Source: Cellulomonas dongxiuzhuiae (lineage in GTDB: Bacteria; Actinomycetota; Actinomycetes; Actinomycetales; Cellulomonadaceae). From it: a stretch of DNA of 64,000 nt. Positions 42,858 to 52,630 of the stretch are shown here, one piece after another (positions within the stretch are counted from its first letter, which is position 1; every line of letters starts with the position of its first letter). The stretch lies in the NCBI RefSeq assembly GCF_018623035.1, contig NZ_CP076023.1, positions 1,922,001 to 1,986,000 on the forward strand, written 5' to 3'. The notes under the pieces were generated by a model. It was not told the origin of the DNA. It searched no databases and saw only the letters and a list, made by a program, of their open reading frames with translations. The position numbers were made by a program, and so were the translations under genes.

Positions 42858-43531
42858 CCGGCGGGTCGGACGTCACGGTCGTCCTGGTGGTCGTCGCCGT
42901 CGTGCTGCTGCTCGCCTGGCTGGTCTGGGTGCGGGCGAGCCGCCTCGACCGGCTGCACCGCAAGGTCGGCGCGTCGCGCGCGGTCGTCGACGCCCAGCTC
43001 GTGCGCCGCGCGTCCGTCGCGGCCGAGCTCGCGACGAGCGGTCTGCTCGACCCGGCGAGCTCGCTGGTCATCGGTGAGGCCGCGTGGGGGTCGCTGACGG
43101 ACGGCGGTGCGGGCGACGTGCCGCCCGGCCTGCTGCCCGCCGACCTGCGGGACCTGCTGCGGGGCGGGGCCGCGGCCACTGGCGCCGTGGACCGGGCCCA
43201 GGTCGAGAGCGACCTCACGGCGGCGCTGCGGGAGGTCCTCGACGACGCCGACGAGGTGGCGGCGCTGGCGGACGACCCGGAGGGCGGTCGGCTGCTCGAG
43301 GCGCTCGCCGCGGCGTGGTACCGCGTGCAGCTGGCGCGGCGGTTCCACAACGAGGCGGTGGCGCAGACCCAGCGCGTGCGTCGCGGCGCGCTCGTCCGGC
43401 TGCTGCGACTCGCGGGCCACGCACCGGAGCCGCGGACGCTCGAGCTCGACGACGCCTGGCCCCAGGGCCTGCCGCGCCCCGGGGAGGGGCCGCGCACCAC
43501 CCGGCCGGGCGGCGCGGCGTCGGGCGCCTGA
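42854..43531 (+). CDS. LemA-like single-pass membrane protein
   Basis: 225 residues: one N-terminal membrane helix (~8-26), then a helical domain. VDAQLVRRASVAAELA and AARxFHNEAV-like text (LARRFHNEAVAQ) recall the LemA segments IDVQLKRR..LIPNL and ARRFYNDAV, but the protein is diverged. A Pro/Gly-rich tail ends it. GTG start overlaps the pimA stop, so it is the last gene of the PIM operon. Function unknown. Confidence 0.7.
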   Translation: MTGGSDVTVVLVVVAVVLLLAWLVWVRASRLDRLHRKVGASRAVVDAQLVRRASVAAELATSGLLDPASSLVIGEAAWGSLTDGGAGDVPPGLLPADLRDLLRGGAAATGAVDRAQVESDLTAALREVLDDADEVAALADDPEGGRLLEALAAAWYRVQLARRFHNEAVAQTQRVRRGALVRLLRLAGHAPEPRTLELDDAWPQGLPRPGEGPRTTRPGGAASGA

Positions 43532-43583
43532 CGTCCGGTGTCCGGGTGGCGGGCGCGGCACCCGGCCGCGTGCAGCGACGACC

Positions 43584-43589
43584 TAGGAT
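43584..43589 (+). promoter_or_regulatory. Putative -10 element upstream of pdxS
   Basis: TAGGAT about 100 bases before the pdxS start; no good -35 partner. The same hexamer occurs upstream of pdxT. Confidence 0.35.
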
Positions 43590-43691
43590 GGACGGCGCAC
43601 CGACCACGGCCCTCCGCACCTCCGGTCCTGCCCGCATCCGGGGACCACGCGGGCGCCGGGCGTCCCGAACCACGGATCGAAGAGGTCTGAC

Positions 43692-44606
43692 GTGACCGAG
43701 AACCCCCAGCCCGTCGCCCCCGCCGGTGAGGTCGGAACCGCGCGCGTCAAGCGCGGCATGGCCGAGATGCTCAAGGGCGGCGTCATCATGGACGTCGTCA
43801 CGCCCGAGCAGGCGAAGATCGCCGAGGACGCCGGCGCGGTCGCCGTCATGGCGCTCGAGCGGGTGCCCGCCGACATCCGTGCGCAGGGCGGCGTCGCGCG
43901 CATGAGCGACCCCGACCTCATCGACGGCATCATCTCGACGGTCTCGATCCCCGTCATGGCGAAGGCACGCATCGGCCACTTCGTCGAGGCGCAGGTGCTG
44001 CAGTCCCTGGGCGTCGACTACGTCGACGAGTCCGAGGTGCTGACGCCCGCCGACTACGCGCACCACATCGACAAGTGGGCGTTCAACGTCCCGTTCGTCT
44101 GCGGTGCGACCAACCTGGGCGAGGCGCTGCGCCGCATCACCGAGGGCGCCGCGATGATCCGCTCGAAGGGCGAGGCGGGCACGGGCGACGTGTCCAACGC
44201 GACGACCCACATGCGGACCCTGCGCGACCAGATCCGTCGCCTGACGTCGCTGCCCGAGGACGAGCTCTACCTCGCCGCGAAGGAGCTGCAGGCGCCGTAC
44301 GAGCTCGTCAAGGAGGTCGCCGCGGCCGGCAAGCTGCCCGTGGTGCTCTTCACCGCCGGCGGCATCGCCACACCGGCCGACGCCGCGATGATGATGCAGC
44401 TCGGTGCCGAGGGCGTGTTCGTCGGCTCGGGCATCTTCAAGGCCGGGAACCCCGCCGAGCGGGCCGCCGCGATCGTCAAGGCGACGACGTTCTACGACGA
44501 CCCGGACGTCATCGCCAAGGTCTCGCGCGGCCTGGGCGAGGCCATGGTGGGCATCAACGTCGACGACGTCCCGGTGCCCCACCGCCTCGCCGACCGGGGC
44601 TGGTGA
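43692..44606 (+). CDS. pdxS: Pyridoxal 5'-phosphate synthase subunit PdxS
   Basis: 304-residue TIM-barrel subunit making PLP from ribose-5-phosphate, glyceraldehyde-3-phosphate and ammonia supplied by PdxT. Highly conserved segments: [42 protein letters not shown] (Schiff-base lysine region) and VGSGIFK. GTG start at 43692 preceded by GAAGAGG. Confidence 0.97.
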   Translation: MTENPQPVAPAGEVGTARVKRGMAEMLKGGVIMDVVTPEQAKIAEDAGAVAVMALERVPADIRAQGGVARMSDPDLIDGIISTVSIPVMAKARIGHFVEAQVLQSLGVDYVDESEVLTPADYAHHIDKWAFNVPFVCGATNLGEALRRITEGAAMIRSKGEAGTGDVSNATTHMRTLRDQIRRLTSLPEDELYLAAKELQAPYELVKEVAAAGKLPVVLFTAGGIATPADAAMMMQLGAEGVFVGSGIFKAGNPAERAAAIVKATTFYDDPDVIAKVSRGLGEAMVGINVDDVPVPHRLADRGW

Positions 44607-45205
44607 CCACGCCCGACCCGCAGGCCCCCGGGGCCGTCCCCGTCGTGCCACCGGGCGCCGAGGGGGACGGCCCCGCCGTCGTCCTCGACGGTGGCTGGGT
44701 GCCGGGTCCGGACGGCGTCCTGTCGCGCAGCGCCGCGCGCGTGCTCCTGCTCGACGAGTCGGACCGGGTGCTGCTCGTGCGCGGGCACGACGCGGACGCC
44801 CCGGACCGCTCGTGGTGGTTCACGGTCGGCGGTGGCATCGACCCCGGCGAGGACGCGCGGTCCGCGGCGGTGCGCGAGGTGCACGAGGAGACCGGGATCC
44901 GGCTGGCGGCCGACGATTTGGTGGGCCCGGTGTACACGCGCTCGGCGCTGTTCGACTTCGCGGCCCGCACCTGCCGTCAGCACGAGGACCTGTTCGTCGC
45001 CCGGGTGCGCAGCACGGACGTCGCGCTCAGCCGGGACGGCTGGACGGACGTCGAGCGGGACGTCATCGACGAGCTCCGGTGGTGGGAGCTGGACGCGCTC
45101 GCGCGCGTCGAGATCGAGGTCTTCCCCGCGGGCCTGGCCCAGCTCGTCCGCGACGTGCTCGTGTGGGACGGGACGACCCGGCACCTCGGCCTCGTGCGGG
45201 AGTGA
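44603..45205 (+). CDS. NUDIX hydrolase
   Basis: 200 residues. The Nudix box GX5EX7REVHEETGI is complete ([19 protein letters not shown] near residues 75-97). Hydrolyses a nucleoside-diphosphate-linked substrate that cannot be named. GTG overlaps the pdxS stop, and pdxT follows 40 bases later, so it is inserted between the two PLP synthase subunits. Confidence 0.88.
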   Translation: MTTPDPQAPGAVPVVPPGAEGDGPAVVLDGGWVPGPDGVLSRSAARVLLLDESDRVLLVRGHDADAPDRSWWFTVGGGIDPGEDARSAAVREVHEETGIRLAADDLVGPVYTRSALFDFAARTCRQHEDLFVARVRSTDVALSRDGWTDVERDVIDELRWWELDALARVEIEVFPAGLAQLVRDVLVWDGTTRHLGLVRE

Positions 45206-45245
45206 GGCGTACGGCTGCGCCCCGGCGCACCTAGGATCGTCGACC

Positions 45246-45857
45246 GTGACTCCCACCATCGGTGTCCTGGCGCTGCAGGGCGACGTCCGCGAGCACGTCG
45301 CCGTCCTGACCTCGCTCGGTGTCGACGCGGTCGGCGTGCGCCGCCCGGCCGAGCTCGACGCCGTCGACGCGCTCGTCGTCCCGGGCGGGGAGTCGACGAC
45401 CATCGACAAGCTGCTGCGGGCGTTCGAGCTCGACGGGCCCGTGCGCGACCGGCTGCGCGCCGGCATGCCGGCCTACGGCTCGTGCGCGGGGATGATCCTG
45501 CTCGCGGACCGGATCATCGGCGGCATCGAGGGGCAGCAGACCCTCGGGGGCGTCGACATCACCGTGCGCCGCAACGCCTTCGGCCGGCAGGTCGACTCGT
45601 TCGAGACCGACCTCGTGATCGACGGGATCACCGACAGCGCCGAGGCCCCCGTGCACGCGGTGTTCATCCGGGCCCCGTGGGTCGAGGAGGTCGGCCCGGC
45701 TGCCACGGTCGTGGGCCGCGTCGCGGACGGGCCTGCCGCCGGTAGGATCGTCGCGGTGCGCCAGGGCCCGCTGCTCGTGACCTCGTTCCATCCCGAGGTG
45801 ACCGGGGACCCGCGGGTGCACCGACTGTTCGTTCAGATCGTCCGCGACAGCCTGTGA
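45246..45857 (+). CDS. pdxT: Pyridoxal 5'-phosphate synthase glutaminase PdxT
   Basis: 203-residue class I glutaminase: [21 protein letters not shown], nucleophile Cys in [10 protein letters not shown] near 80 and the His/Glu pair in FHPEVTGD near 182. GTG at 45246 is only eight bases after TAGGAT (45232-45237), so the mRNA is probably leaderless and pdxT has its own promoter. Confidence 0.95.
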   Translation: MTPTIGVLALQGDVREHVAVLTSLGVDAVGVRRPAELDAVDALVVPGGESTTIDKLLRAFELDGPVRDRLRAGMPAYGSCAGMILLADRIIGGIEGQQTLGGVDITVRRNAFGRQVDSFETDLVIDGITDSAEAPVHAVFIRAPWVEEVGPAATVVGRVADGPAAGRIVAVRQGPLLVTSFHPEVTGDPRVHRLFVQIVRDSL

Positions 45858-45946
45858 CGTCGCGGGGTCCCCGGCCCGTCCCCGCCAGGACGGCGGCGTG
45901 GGGGAGCGACGCGGGCGCACCAGCGGAGACGAAGGGGTAACGAGCC

Positions 45947-46702
45947 ATGTCGGGTCACTCCAAGTGGGCCACCACCAAGCACAAGAAGGCCGTCATCGAC
46001 GCGAAGCGCGGCAAGCTCTTCGCCAAGCTCGTCAAGAACGTCGAGGTGGCCGCCCGCACGGGCGGTGGTGACCCCGCCGGCAACCCGACGCTCTTCGACG
46101 CCATCCAGAAGGCCAAGAAGTCGTCCGTCCCCAACGACAACATCGACCGGGCGGTCAAGCGCGGGTCCGGCCAGGAGGCCGGCGGCGCGGACTACCAGTC
46201 GATCACGTACGAGGGATACGGCCCCGGCGGGGTCGCCGTGCTGGTCGAGTGCCTCACCGACAACCGCAACCGTGCCGCGTCGGACGTGCGGGTCGCGTTC
46301 ACGCGCAACGGCGGCCAGATGGCCGACCCGGGCTCCGTCGCGTACATCTTCAGCCGCCGTGGCGTCGTCGTCGTGCCGCAGGAGGGCACCGACGAGGAGG
46401 CCGTCATGGAGGCCGTCCTCGAGGCGGGCGGCGAGGAGGTCAACGACCTGGGCGACACGTTCGAGGTGATCAGTGCCGCGACGGACCTCGTGGCCGTGCG
46501 GACCGCGCTGCAGGAGGCCGGCATCGACTACGACTCGGCCGACGTGGTCTGGTGGCCCTCCACCCAGGTCGAGGTCGACGCCGACGGCGCGCGCAAGGTG
46601 CTGCGCCTCATCGACGCGCTCGAGGACTCCGACGACGTCCAGAACGTCTACGCGAACTTCGACGCCTCCGACGAGGTCATGGCCGAGCTCGACGCCGAGT
46701 GA
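45947..46702 (+). CDS. yebC: YebC/PmpR family protein
   Basis: 251 residues starting [16 protein letters not shown], the family hallmark, with [13 protein letters not shown] [14 protein letters not shown] near 90. Members act as transcription regulators or as ribosome-associated factors that relieve stalling. ATG has AAGGGG upstream. Adjacent ruvC-ruvA-ruvB order is widely conserved. Confidence 0.95.
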   Translation: MSGHSKWATTKHKKAVIDAKRGKLFAKLVKNVEVAARTGGGDPAGNPTLFDAIQKAKKSSVPNDNIDRAVKRGSGQEAGGADYQSITYEGYGPGGVAVLVECLTDNRNRAASDVRVAFTRNGGQMADPGSVAYIFSRRGVVVVPQEGTDEEAVMEAVLEAGGEEVNDLGDTFEVISAATDLVAVRTALQEAGIDYDSADVVWWPSTQVEVDADGARKVLRLIDALEDSDDVQNVYANFDASDEVMAELDAE

Positions 46703-46730
46703 CGCGCGGCAGGTCGCGACCTGCACGCAC

Positions 46731-46758
46731 GGGCCCCGTCACCGGTGTGGCGGGGCCC
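46731..46758 (+). terminator. Hairpin between yebC and ruvC
   Basis: GGGCCCCG (46731-46738) pairs with CGGGGCCC (46751-46758); the loop contains the palindrome CACCGGTG. No U-tract. Confidence 0.55.
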
Positions 46759-46790
46759 CTCGCACGCGGGACGCCTGCGACGATGACCGC

Positions 46791-47357
46791 GTGCGCGTGC
46801 TCGGAGTGGACCCCGGCCTGACCCGCTGCGGCCTCGGCGTCGTCGACTCCCTGCCGGGGCGGCGCGCGCGCCTCGTGCACGTGTCGGTCGCACGCTCCGA
46901 CCCCGGCCTCGACGTCGACCAGCGGCTGCTGCTCATCGAGCGGGCCCTCGAGGAGTGCCTCGAGGAGCACGCCCCCGACACGGTCGCGGTCGAACGGGTC
47001 TTCGCGCAGCACAACGTCAGCACCGTCATGGGCACCGCGCAGGTCGCCGGGCTCGCCATGGTGGCGGCCGCGCGCCGGCGCATCCCCGTCGCGCTGCACA
47101 CGCCCAGCGAGGTGAAGGCGGCGGTCACCGGCTCCGGCCGTGCGGACAAGGCGCAGGTCCAGACGATGGTGGCGCGGCTCCTGGGGCTGACCGAGGTGCC
47201 GCGGCCCGCCGACGCCGCCGACGCGCTCGCGCTCGCCATCTGCCACCTGTGGCGCCCGGCGGGGGCACTCGGAGCCCCGCAGCGCGAACCCGGCGGCATG
47301 ACGACGGCGCAGCGGCAGTGGGCCGCGGCGGAGCAGGCGGCGCGGCGGCGCGCGTGA
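46791..47357 (+). CDS. ruvC: Holliday junction resolvase RuvC
   Basis: 188-residue endonuclease resolving Holliday junctions with RuvAB. Acidic catalytic residues are visible in GVDPGLT, AVERVF and the C-terminal [12 protein letters not shown] at 46791 gives the expected N-terminus VRVLGVDPG; no strong Shine-Dalgarno. The last ~30 residues are an Ala/Arg/Gln-rich extension. Confidence 0.95.
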   Translation: MRVLGVDPGLTRCGLGVVDSLPGRRARLVHVSVARSDPGLDVDQRLLLIERALEECLEEHAPDTVAVERVFAQHNVSTVMGTAQVAGLAMVAAARRRIPVALHTPSEVKAAVTGSGRADKAQVQTMVARLLGLTEVPRPADAADALALAICHLWRPAGALGAPQREPGGMTTAQRQWAAAEQAARRRA

Positions 47358-47388
47358 CGTCGCGACGCGGGACCCCGGCGCGTGTCCT

Positions 47389-47404
47389 TCGTACACCTGT
47401 TCGC
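47389..47404 (+). promoter_or_regulatory. SOS (LexA)-like box upstream of ruvAB
   Basis: TCGTAC-ACCT-GTTCGC differs from the actinobacterial LexA consensus TCGAAC-N4-GTTCGA at two of twelve defined positions and lies 45 bases before the ruvA start. ruv genes are standard SOS members. Confidence 0.55.
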
Positions 47405-47448
47405 CTCGTGTGGGAGAGTGGGGCGGTCGACGACAGGAGGAGCGCGCG

Positions 47449-48057
47449 GTGATCGCGTCGGTGCACGGGACGGTGCTGGCAGTACGGCTGGACGCGGCGG
47501 TCGTGGAGGTCGGAGGTGTCGGCCTGCTGGTCCAGGCGACGCCGGCGACCCTCGCGGGACTGCGGGTCGGGCAACCGGGTCGGTTGTTCACGTCGCTCGT
47601 CGTGCGCGAGGACGCGCTGACGCTGTTCGGCTTCGCCGACGACGACGAGCGCGACGTGTTCGAGACCGTGCAGACGGTCTCGGGCGTGGGGCCGCGCCTC
47701 GCGCTGGCCATGCTCGCGGTGCACACGCCCGACGGGCTGCGTCGCGCGGTCGCGCACGAGGACCTCGCGGCGCTCATGCGCGTCCCCGGCATCGGGCGCA
47801 AGGGCGCGCAGCGCATCGTCCTGGAGCTCGGGGAGCGGCTCGGTGCGCCGTCACCGACCGCAGGTGCCCCCGCGGCGTCGTCCGCGGACCACCGCGAGCA
47901 GGTCGTCGAGGCGCTCGTCGGCCTGGGCTGGCCGCTGCGCGCCGCGCAGGACGCGGTCGCCGCGGTGCTCGACGGCTCACCGAGCCCGGTCGGGGCCGAC
48001 GAGGTGCCGGGCGTGCTGCGCGCGGCGCTGCGCTCGCTGGGCAGCGCCCGTGCGTGA
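47449..48057 (+). CDS. ruvA: Holliday junction DNA helicase subunit RuvA
   Basis: 202 residues: N-terminal OB domain, helix-hairpin-helix pairs ([27 protein letters not shown]) that bind the junction, and a C-terminal RuvB-binding domain after an Ala/Pro linker. GTG at 47449 is preceded by AGGAGGAG. Overlaps ruvB by eight bases. Confidence 0.95.
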   Translation: MIASVHGTVLAVRLDAAVVEVGGVGLLVQATPATLAGLRVGQPGRLFTSLVVREDALTLFGFADDDERDVFETVQTVSGVGPRLALAMLAVHTPDGLRRAVAHEDLAALMRVPGIGRKGAQRIVLELGERLGAPSPTAGAPAASSADHREQVVEALVGLGWPLRAAQDAVAAVLDGSPSPVGADEVPGVLRAALRSLGSARA

Positions 48058-49138
48058 CGCCGGGTCGCCGCGCATCGAGGTCGGCGGGGCGGAGGAGGAC
48101 GGCGACGTCGAGCCGTACGGTGCGGAGTCGCTCGTGCGTCCCGTCGCCGACGAGCCGGAGCGCGCCGCGGAGGCGGCGCTGCGTCCCCGGCGGCTCGACG
48201 AGTTCGTCGGCCAGCGGGTCGTGCGCGACCAGCTGTCCCTGGTCCTGCAGGCGGCGCTGGGTCGCGGGCGGGCACCGGACCACGTGCTGCTGTCGGGCCC
48301 CCCGGGTCTGGGCAAGACCACGCTCGCGATGATCATCGCGGCCGAGCTCGGGGCGTCGCTGCGCGTGACCAGCGGGCCGGCCATCCAGCACGCGGGGGAC
48401 CTCGCCGCGGTCCTGTCCTCGCTCGAGGAGGGCGAGGTGCTCTTCATCGACGAGATCCACCGGCTCGCACGCCCGGCCGAGGAGCTGCTCTACGTCGCGA
48501 TGGAGGACTTCCGAGTCGACGTCATCGTCGGCAAGGGGGCGGGCGCGAGCGCGATCCCGCTGTCCCTGCCGCCGTTCACCGTCGTGGGGGCGACCACGCG
48601 CGCCGGGCTGCTGCCGGCGCCGCTGCGTGACCGCTTCGGCTTCACCGGGCACCTCGACTTCTACGACGACGCCGAGCTCGAGCGCGTGCTCGTCCGGTCC
48701 GCCGGGCTGCTGGGCGTCCCGCTCGACGTGACGGCCGCCGCCGAGATCGCGTCGCGTTCGCGCGGCACGCCCCGCATCGCCAACCGCCTGCTGCGGCGCG
48801 TGCGCGACTGGGCGCAGGTGCGCGGCGACGGCATGCTCTCGCTCGCCGCCGCACGGTCCGCCCTCGAGGTGTACGAGGTCGACGAGCGCGGCCTGGACCG
48901 TCTCGACCGGTCGGTCCTGGACGCGCTGTGCCGACGCTTCGGTGGCGGCCCGGTCGGGCTGACGACGCTCGCGGTCGCCGTGGGGGAGGAGCCCGAGACC
49001 GTCGAGACGGTCGCCGAGCCGTTCCTCGTCCGCGAGGGTCTCATCGGGCGCACGTCGCGCGGTCGCGTGGCGCTGCCACCTGCCTGGGAGCACCTCGGGC
49101 TGCCGGTGCCGCCGCCCGCCGGCACGCTGTTCGGCTGA
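48050..49138 (+). CDS. ruvB: Holliday junction DNA helicase motor RuvB
   Basis: 362-residue AAA+ ATPase. Walker [10 protein letters not shown] near 82, Walker B in LFIDEIHR, sensor GATTRAGLL and arginine-finger region PLRDRFGF, then a C-terminal winged helix. GTG at 48050 lies inside the end of ruvA. An N-terminal extension of ~40 acidic residues precedes the core. Confidence 0.96.
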   Translation: MRDAGSPRIEVGGAEEDGDVEPYGAESLVRPVADEPERAAEAALRPRRLDEFVGQRVVRDQLSLVLQAALGRGRAPDHVLLSGPPGLGKTTLAMIIAAELGASLRVTSGPAIQHAGDLAAVLSSLEEGEVLFIDEIHRLARPAEELLYVAMEDFRVDVIVGKGAGASAIPLSLPPFTVVGATTRAGLLPAPLRDRFGFTGHLDFYDDAELERVLVRSAGLLGVPLDVTAAAEIASRSRGTPRIANRLLRRVRDWAQVRGDGMLSLAAARSALEVYEVDERGLDRLDRSVLDALCRRFGGGPVGLTTLAVAVGEEPETVETVAEPFLVREGLIGRTSRGRVALPPAWEHLGLPVPPPAGTLFG

Positions 49139-49201
49139 CCGCCGCGGGCACCCCGGCGGACGGGAACGGGCCGCGAGGGAACCCCCGGGGACGGTCGCAC
49201 G

Positions 49202-49230
49202 TTGGAGCGTCGGGCCGCGGCGCCTAGACT
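49202..49230 (+). promoter_or_regulatory. Promoter of the yajC-secDF-apt operon
   Basis: TTGGAG (49202-49207) and TAGACT (49225-49230) with a 17-base spacer, about 40 bases before the yajC ATG. Best housekeeping-type promoter match I see in this block. Confidence 0.55.
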
Positions 49231-49269
49231 GCGGCCGACGTCTGACACGATGCGGAGAACCACCACCTC

Positions 49270-49662
49270 ATGGACTACTCGTTCCTGGTCATCATGCTGC
49301 TCGCCTTCGCGGCGCTGTGGTTCATGTCGAGCCGCTCCCGCAAGCAGCAGCGCGAGGCCGCCGACTTCCGCAGCAACCTCGCCGTCGGCGACGAGGTCAT
49401 GACGGGTTCCGGACTCTTCGGCACCGTGACCGCGATCGACGGTGACGTCGTGACGCTCGAGTCGACACCCGGCAGCTCGACGCGCTGGCTGCGCGCCGCG
49501 ATCGCCCGCAGGTCCGAGCCGGTCGTCGTCGACGACGCGGCGGACGCCGCTCCCGCTGTCGTAGAGGACGAGCCCGTCGTGGACGTCCCCGACGACCTGT
49601 CCTCCCTGCCGCCGGAGCCGCCGGCGACCGGGCGCGAGGACCGCGACCGCGACAACCAGTGA
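49270..49662 (+). CDS. yajC: Preprotein translocase accessory subunit YajC
   Basis: 130 residues: one N-terminal membrane helix (FLVIMLLAFAALWFM), a basic RSRKQQREA segment and a small SH3-like soluble domain with VGDEVMTGSGLFGTV, then an acidic Pro/Glu tail. ATG preceded by GCGGAGA. Partner of SecDF encoded downstream. Confidence 0.94.
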   Translation: MDYSFLVIMLLAFAALWFMSSRSRKQQREAADFRSNLAVGDEVMTGSGLFGTVTAIDGDVVTLESTPGSSTRWLRAAIARRSEPVVVDDAADAAPAVVEDEPVVDVPDDLSSLPPEPPATGREDRDRDNQ

Positions 49663-49668
49663 CTCCCC

Positions 49669-49722
49669 GGCCCGGGCGATGACGCCCGGGCCCCGACCCC
49701 ACCGGCCGCCTCGGCGGCCGGT
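49669..49722 (+). other. Two consecutive perfect hairpins between yajC and secD
   Basis: Hairpin 1: GGCCCGGGCG (49669-49678), loop ATGA, CGCCCGGGCC (49683-49692). Hairpin 2: ACCGGCCGCC (49701-49710), spacer TC, GGCGGCCGGT (49713-49722). Each has ten perfect pairs. No U-tract follows. They may attenuate transcription or protect the 3' end of yajC mRNA. Confidence 0.7.
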
Positions 49723-49745
49723 GCGCGCACGAGAGAAGAACTCCG

Positions 49746-51542
49746 TTGGCTCCTCCTCCCCGCCGCCGTGAACGGCCGGTCCGCACGCTCGTCACCCTCG
49801 CGGTGCTGGTCGTCGCGCTGTTCGCGTCGATCCTCGCCGGCACCCGCTGGAGCGACGCGACGCTGACGCCCAACCTCGCGCTCGACCTCGAGGGCGGGAC
49901 GCAGGTCATCCTGCAGCCCGTGCCCGAGGCGCAGGGCTCCGTGACGTCGGAGACGATCAACCAGGCGATCGCGGTCATCCGCCAGCGTGTCGACGCCTCG
50001 GGCGTCGCCGAGGCGGAGATCACGAGCCAGGGCGGCGACAAGATCGTCGTCGGCCTGCCGGGCCGGCCCAGCGAGGAGACGCTGGACCTGGTGCGCACGT
50101 CCGCGCAGATGGAGTTCCGCCCCGTCCTGGTGATGGGCGCCGCGGCGGCCACGCCGGACGCGGCGGGCGACGACGCGGCTGCTGACGACGCCGCGCCGTC
50201 CGACCAGCCGACCAAGGCCGCGCCGGACAGCCCGAGCGACGTGGCGTACTACGTCACGCCCGCGCTGCAGGCGGAGTACGACGCGCTCGACTGCACGCTG
50301 CCGGAGAACCGGACGGGAGGCGTGCCGGGCAACCCCGACGAGGCCGTCGTCGCGTGCGACCTCGAGGGGCTGGCCAAGTTCATCCTCGGTCCGGTCGAGA
50401 TCCCCGGTGCCGACATCGCCACCGCCACCTCGGGGCTCGGCACCACGTCGACGGGTGCGTCGACGGGCCAGTGGGTCGTCAACCTGGAGTTCACCGGCGA
50501 GGGCACCCCGAAGTTCACCGAGGTGACCACCCGTCTGGCGAGCCAGGGCGAGCCGCTCAACCAGTTCGCGGTCGTGCTCGACGCCCTCGTCATCTCGGCA
50601 CCGTCCGTGAACGAGGTCATCCCGAACGGTCAGGCGCAGATCTCGGGGTCCTTCACCCGGGAGTCCGCCGCGACGCTCGCGAACCAGCTGAACTTCGGCT
50701 CGCTCCCGATCAGCTTCGAGGAGCAGAGCGTCCAGCAGATCTCGGCGACGCTCGGTTCCGAGCAGCTCCAGAAGGGTCTGCTCGCGGGCGTCTTCGGCCT
50801 CCTGCTCGTCGTCGTGTACTCGCTGTTCCAGTACCGGACGCTCGGGCTGGTCACCGTGGCCTCGCTGCTCGTCGCGGCCGTCATCACGTACGGGATCATC
50901 GTCCTGCTGTCGTGGGTGCAGGGTTACCGGCTCTCGCTGCCGGGCGTGGCGGGCATCATCGTCGCGATCGGCATCACCGCGGACTCGTTCATCGTGTACT
51001 TCGAGCGCATCCGCGACGAGCTGCGCGACGGCCGGTCCCTGGGCGCCGCCATCGAGAAGGGCTGGGAGCGCGCGCGACGCACGATCCTGGCGTCCGACGC
51101 GGTCAACTTCACCGCCGCGATCGTGCTGTACCTGCTGGCCGTCGGCGGCGTGCGCGGCTTCGCCTTCACGCTCGGTCTGACGACCCTCGTCGACCTCGTC
51201 GTGGTGTTCCTGTTCACGCACCCGCTCATGGTCCTGCTCGGGCGCACGCGGTTCTTCGCCGAGGGCCACCCCGCCTCGGGCCTCGACCCGCGGCGGCTGG
51301 GAGTCGACACGGCGCGCTACGCGGGCCGCGGCCGGGTCGCGGGAGGCCCCAGCGCGCCGACCACCACCGGCTCCGCGTCCTTGCGCGAGCCCGTCGCGGT
51401 CGGCGCGTCCGGTATGACCATCGCCGAGCGGCGCGCGGCCGCTCGTGCGGCCCAGGCGGCCGCAGGGCGATCGCAGGACCCACCCACGACCGTTGTCGAC
51501 GACGAGCCCATCTCCGGCCGTCCTGAGGGGAGCGACCGCTGA
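49746..51542 (+). CDS. secD: Protein translocase subunit SecD
   Basis: 598-residue RND-type membrane protein using the proton motive force to complete Sec export. One helix at residues ~13-32, a large extracytoplasmic P1 region containing LDLEGGTQV and an Ala/Asp-rich insert (~140-165), then five helices with GIIVAIGITADSFIVYFERIR (core ITADSFIVYFE). The start is TTG at 49746 with GAGAGAAG upstream. A ~60-residue cytoplasmic tail follows. Stop overlaps the secF ATG. Confidence 0.95.
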   Translation: MAPPPRRRERPVRTLVTLAVLVVALFASILAGTRWSDATLTPNLALDLEGGTQVILQPVPEAQGSVTSETINQAIAVIRQRVDASGVAEAEITSQGGDKIVVGLPGRPSEETLDLVRTSAQMEFRPVLVMGAAAATPDAAGDDAAADDAAPSDQPTKAAPDSPSDVAYYVTPALQAEYDALDCTLPENRTGGVPGNPDEAVVACDLEGLAKFILGPVEIPGADIATATSGLGTTSTGASTGQWVVNLEFTGEGTPKFTEVTTRLASQGEPLNQFAVVLDALVISAPSVNEVIPNGQAQISGSFTRESAATLANQLNFGSLPISFEEQSVQQISATLGSEQLQKGLLAGVFGLLLVVVYSLFQYRTLGLVTVASLLVAAVITYGIIVLLSWVQGYRLSLPGVAGIIVAIGITADSFIVYFERIRDELRDGRSLGAAIEKGWERARRTILASDAVNFTAAIVLYLLAVGGVRGFAFTLGLTTLVDLVVVFLFTHPLMVLLGRTRFFAEGHPASGLDPRRLGVDTARYAGRGRVAGGPSAPTTTGSASLREPVAVGASGMTIAERRAAARAAQAAAGRSQDPPTTVVDDEPISGRPEGSDR

Positions 51543-52630
51543 TGGCCACGGGATTCGCCCAGTGGGGCAACGACCTGTACACCGGTCGGCGCTCGTACGA
51601 CATCGTCGGACGCCGACGGACCTGGTACCTCATCTCGGCGGTGCTCGTCGCGATCTCGGGCGTGCTGCTGTTCGTGCCGGGCCTCAACCCCGGCATCGAG
51701 TTCCGCGGTGGCTCCGAGTTCGTCGTGTCCGGCGTCGACACGACCGACCAGCAGCTGGCGACCGACACGGTGCTCGCGGTCGCCCCCGACGAGGTCCCGC
51801 GCGTCACGACGGTCGGCGGCTCGTCGCTGCGCATCCAGACCGCCGAGCTCACGAGCGAGGAGGTCACCGAGGTCACCAACAGCCTCATCGCGGCCTTCGA
51901 CGTGGACGAGGACCAGGTCACCAGCACCTTCATCGGCCCGACCTGGGGCCAGGACGTCTCCCAGAAGGCGATCACGGGTCTCGTCGTCTTCCTCGTCTTC
52001 GTCTCGATCGTCATGACCGTCTACTTCCGCAACTGGCGGATGGCGGCGGCGGCGATGCTCGCGCTGTTCCACGACCTGATCCTCACGGTCGGGGTGTACG
52101 CGGCCGTCGGGTGGGAGGTCACCCCGGCGACGGTGATCGGGTTCCTCACCATCCTCGGGTACTCGATCTACGACACGGTCGTCGTGTTCGACAAGGTCCG
52201 CGAGAACACTGCGGACGTGCTCGATCAGTCGCGGTTCACGTACGCCGAGAAGGCGAACCTGGCGGTCAACCAGACGCTGGTGCGCTCGATCAACACGTCC
52301 GTGGTGGCCCTGCTCCCGGTCGCCTCGATCCTCGTCATCGGTGCGTTCATCCTCGGCGCGGGGACGCTGCGCGACATCGCGCTGGCGCTGTTCGTCGGCA
52401 TGTTCGTCGGGACGTTCTCGTCGGTCTTCCTGGCGACACCGCTCGAGGTGTCGCTGCGCGAGCGCGAGCCGCGGATCCGGGAGCACACCGCCAGGGTGCT
52501 CGCCGCCCGGGCGGGCGTGTCCGCGGACAGCGGTGACGTCGCCGTCGGTGCGGCGCCGCGGGCGACCGCCGCGCTGCGGCCCGGTGGCCACCTGGGCGCC
52601 GCGGCACAGCCCCGGCGCAAGGGTCGATGA
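51542..52630 (+). CDS. secF: Protein translocase subunit SecF
   Basis: 362 residues: first helix ~29-48, NPGIEFRGGSEF, extracytoplasmic domain, then five helices with GYSIYDTVVVFDKVREN and the late IGAFILGAGTL segment. ATG shares its A with the secD stop. A C-terminal Ala/Arg-rich tail of ~50 residues is probably cytoplasmic. Confidence 0.95.
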   Translation: MATGFAQWGNDLYTGRRSYDIVGRRRTWYLISAVLVAISGVLLFVPGLNPGIEFRGGSEFVVSGVDTTDQQLATDTVLAVAPDEVPRVTTVGGSSLRIQTAELTSEEVTEVTNSLIAAFDVDEDQVTSTFIGPTWGQDVSQKAITGLVVFLVFVSIVMTVYFRNWRMAAAAMLALFHDLILTVGVYAAVGWEVTPATVIGFLTILGYSIYDTVVVFDKVRENTADVLDQSRFTYAEKANLAVNQTLVRSINTSVVALLPVASILVIGAFILGAGTLRDIALALFVGMFVGTFSSVFLATPLEVSLREREPRIREHTARVLAARAGVSADSGDVAVGAAPRATAALRPGGHLGAAAQPRRKGR

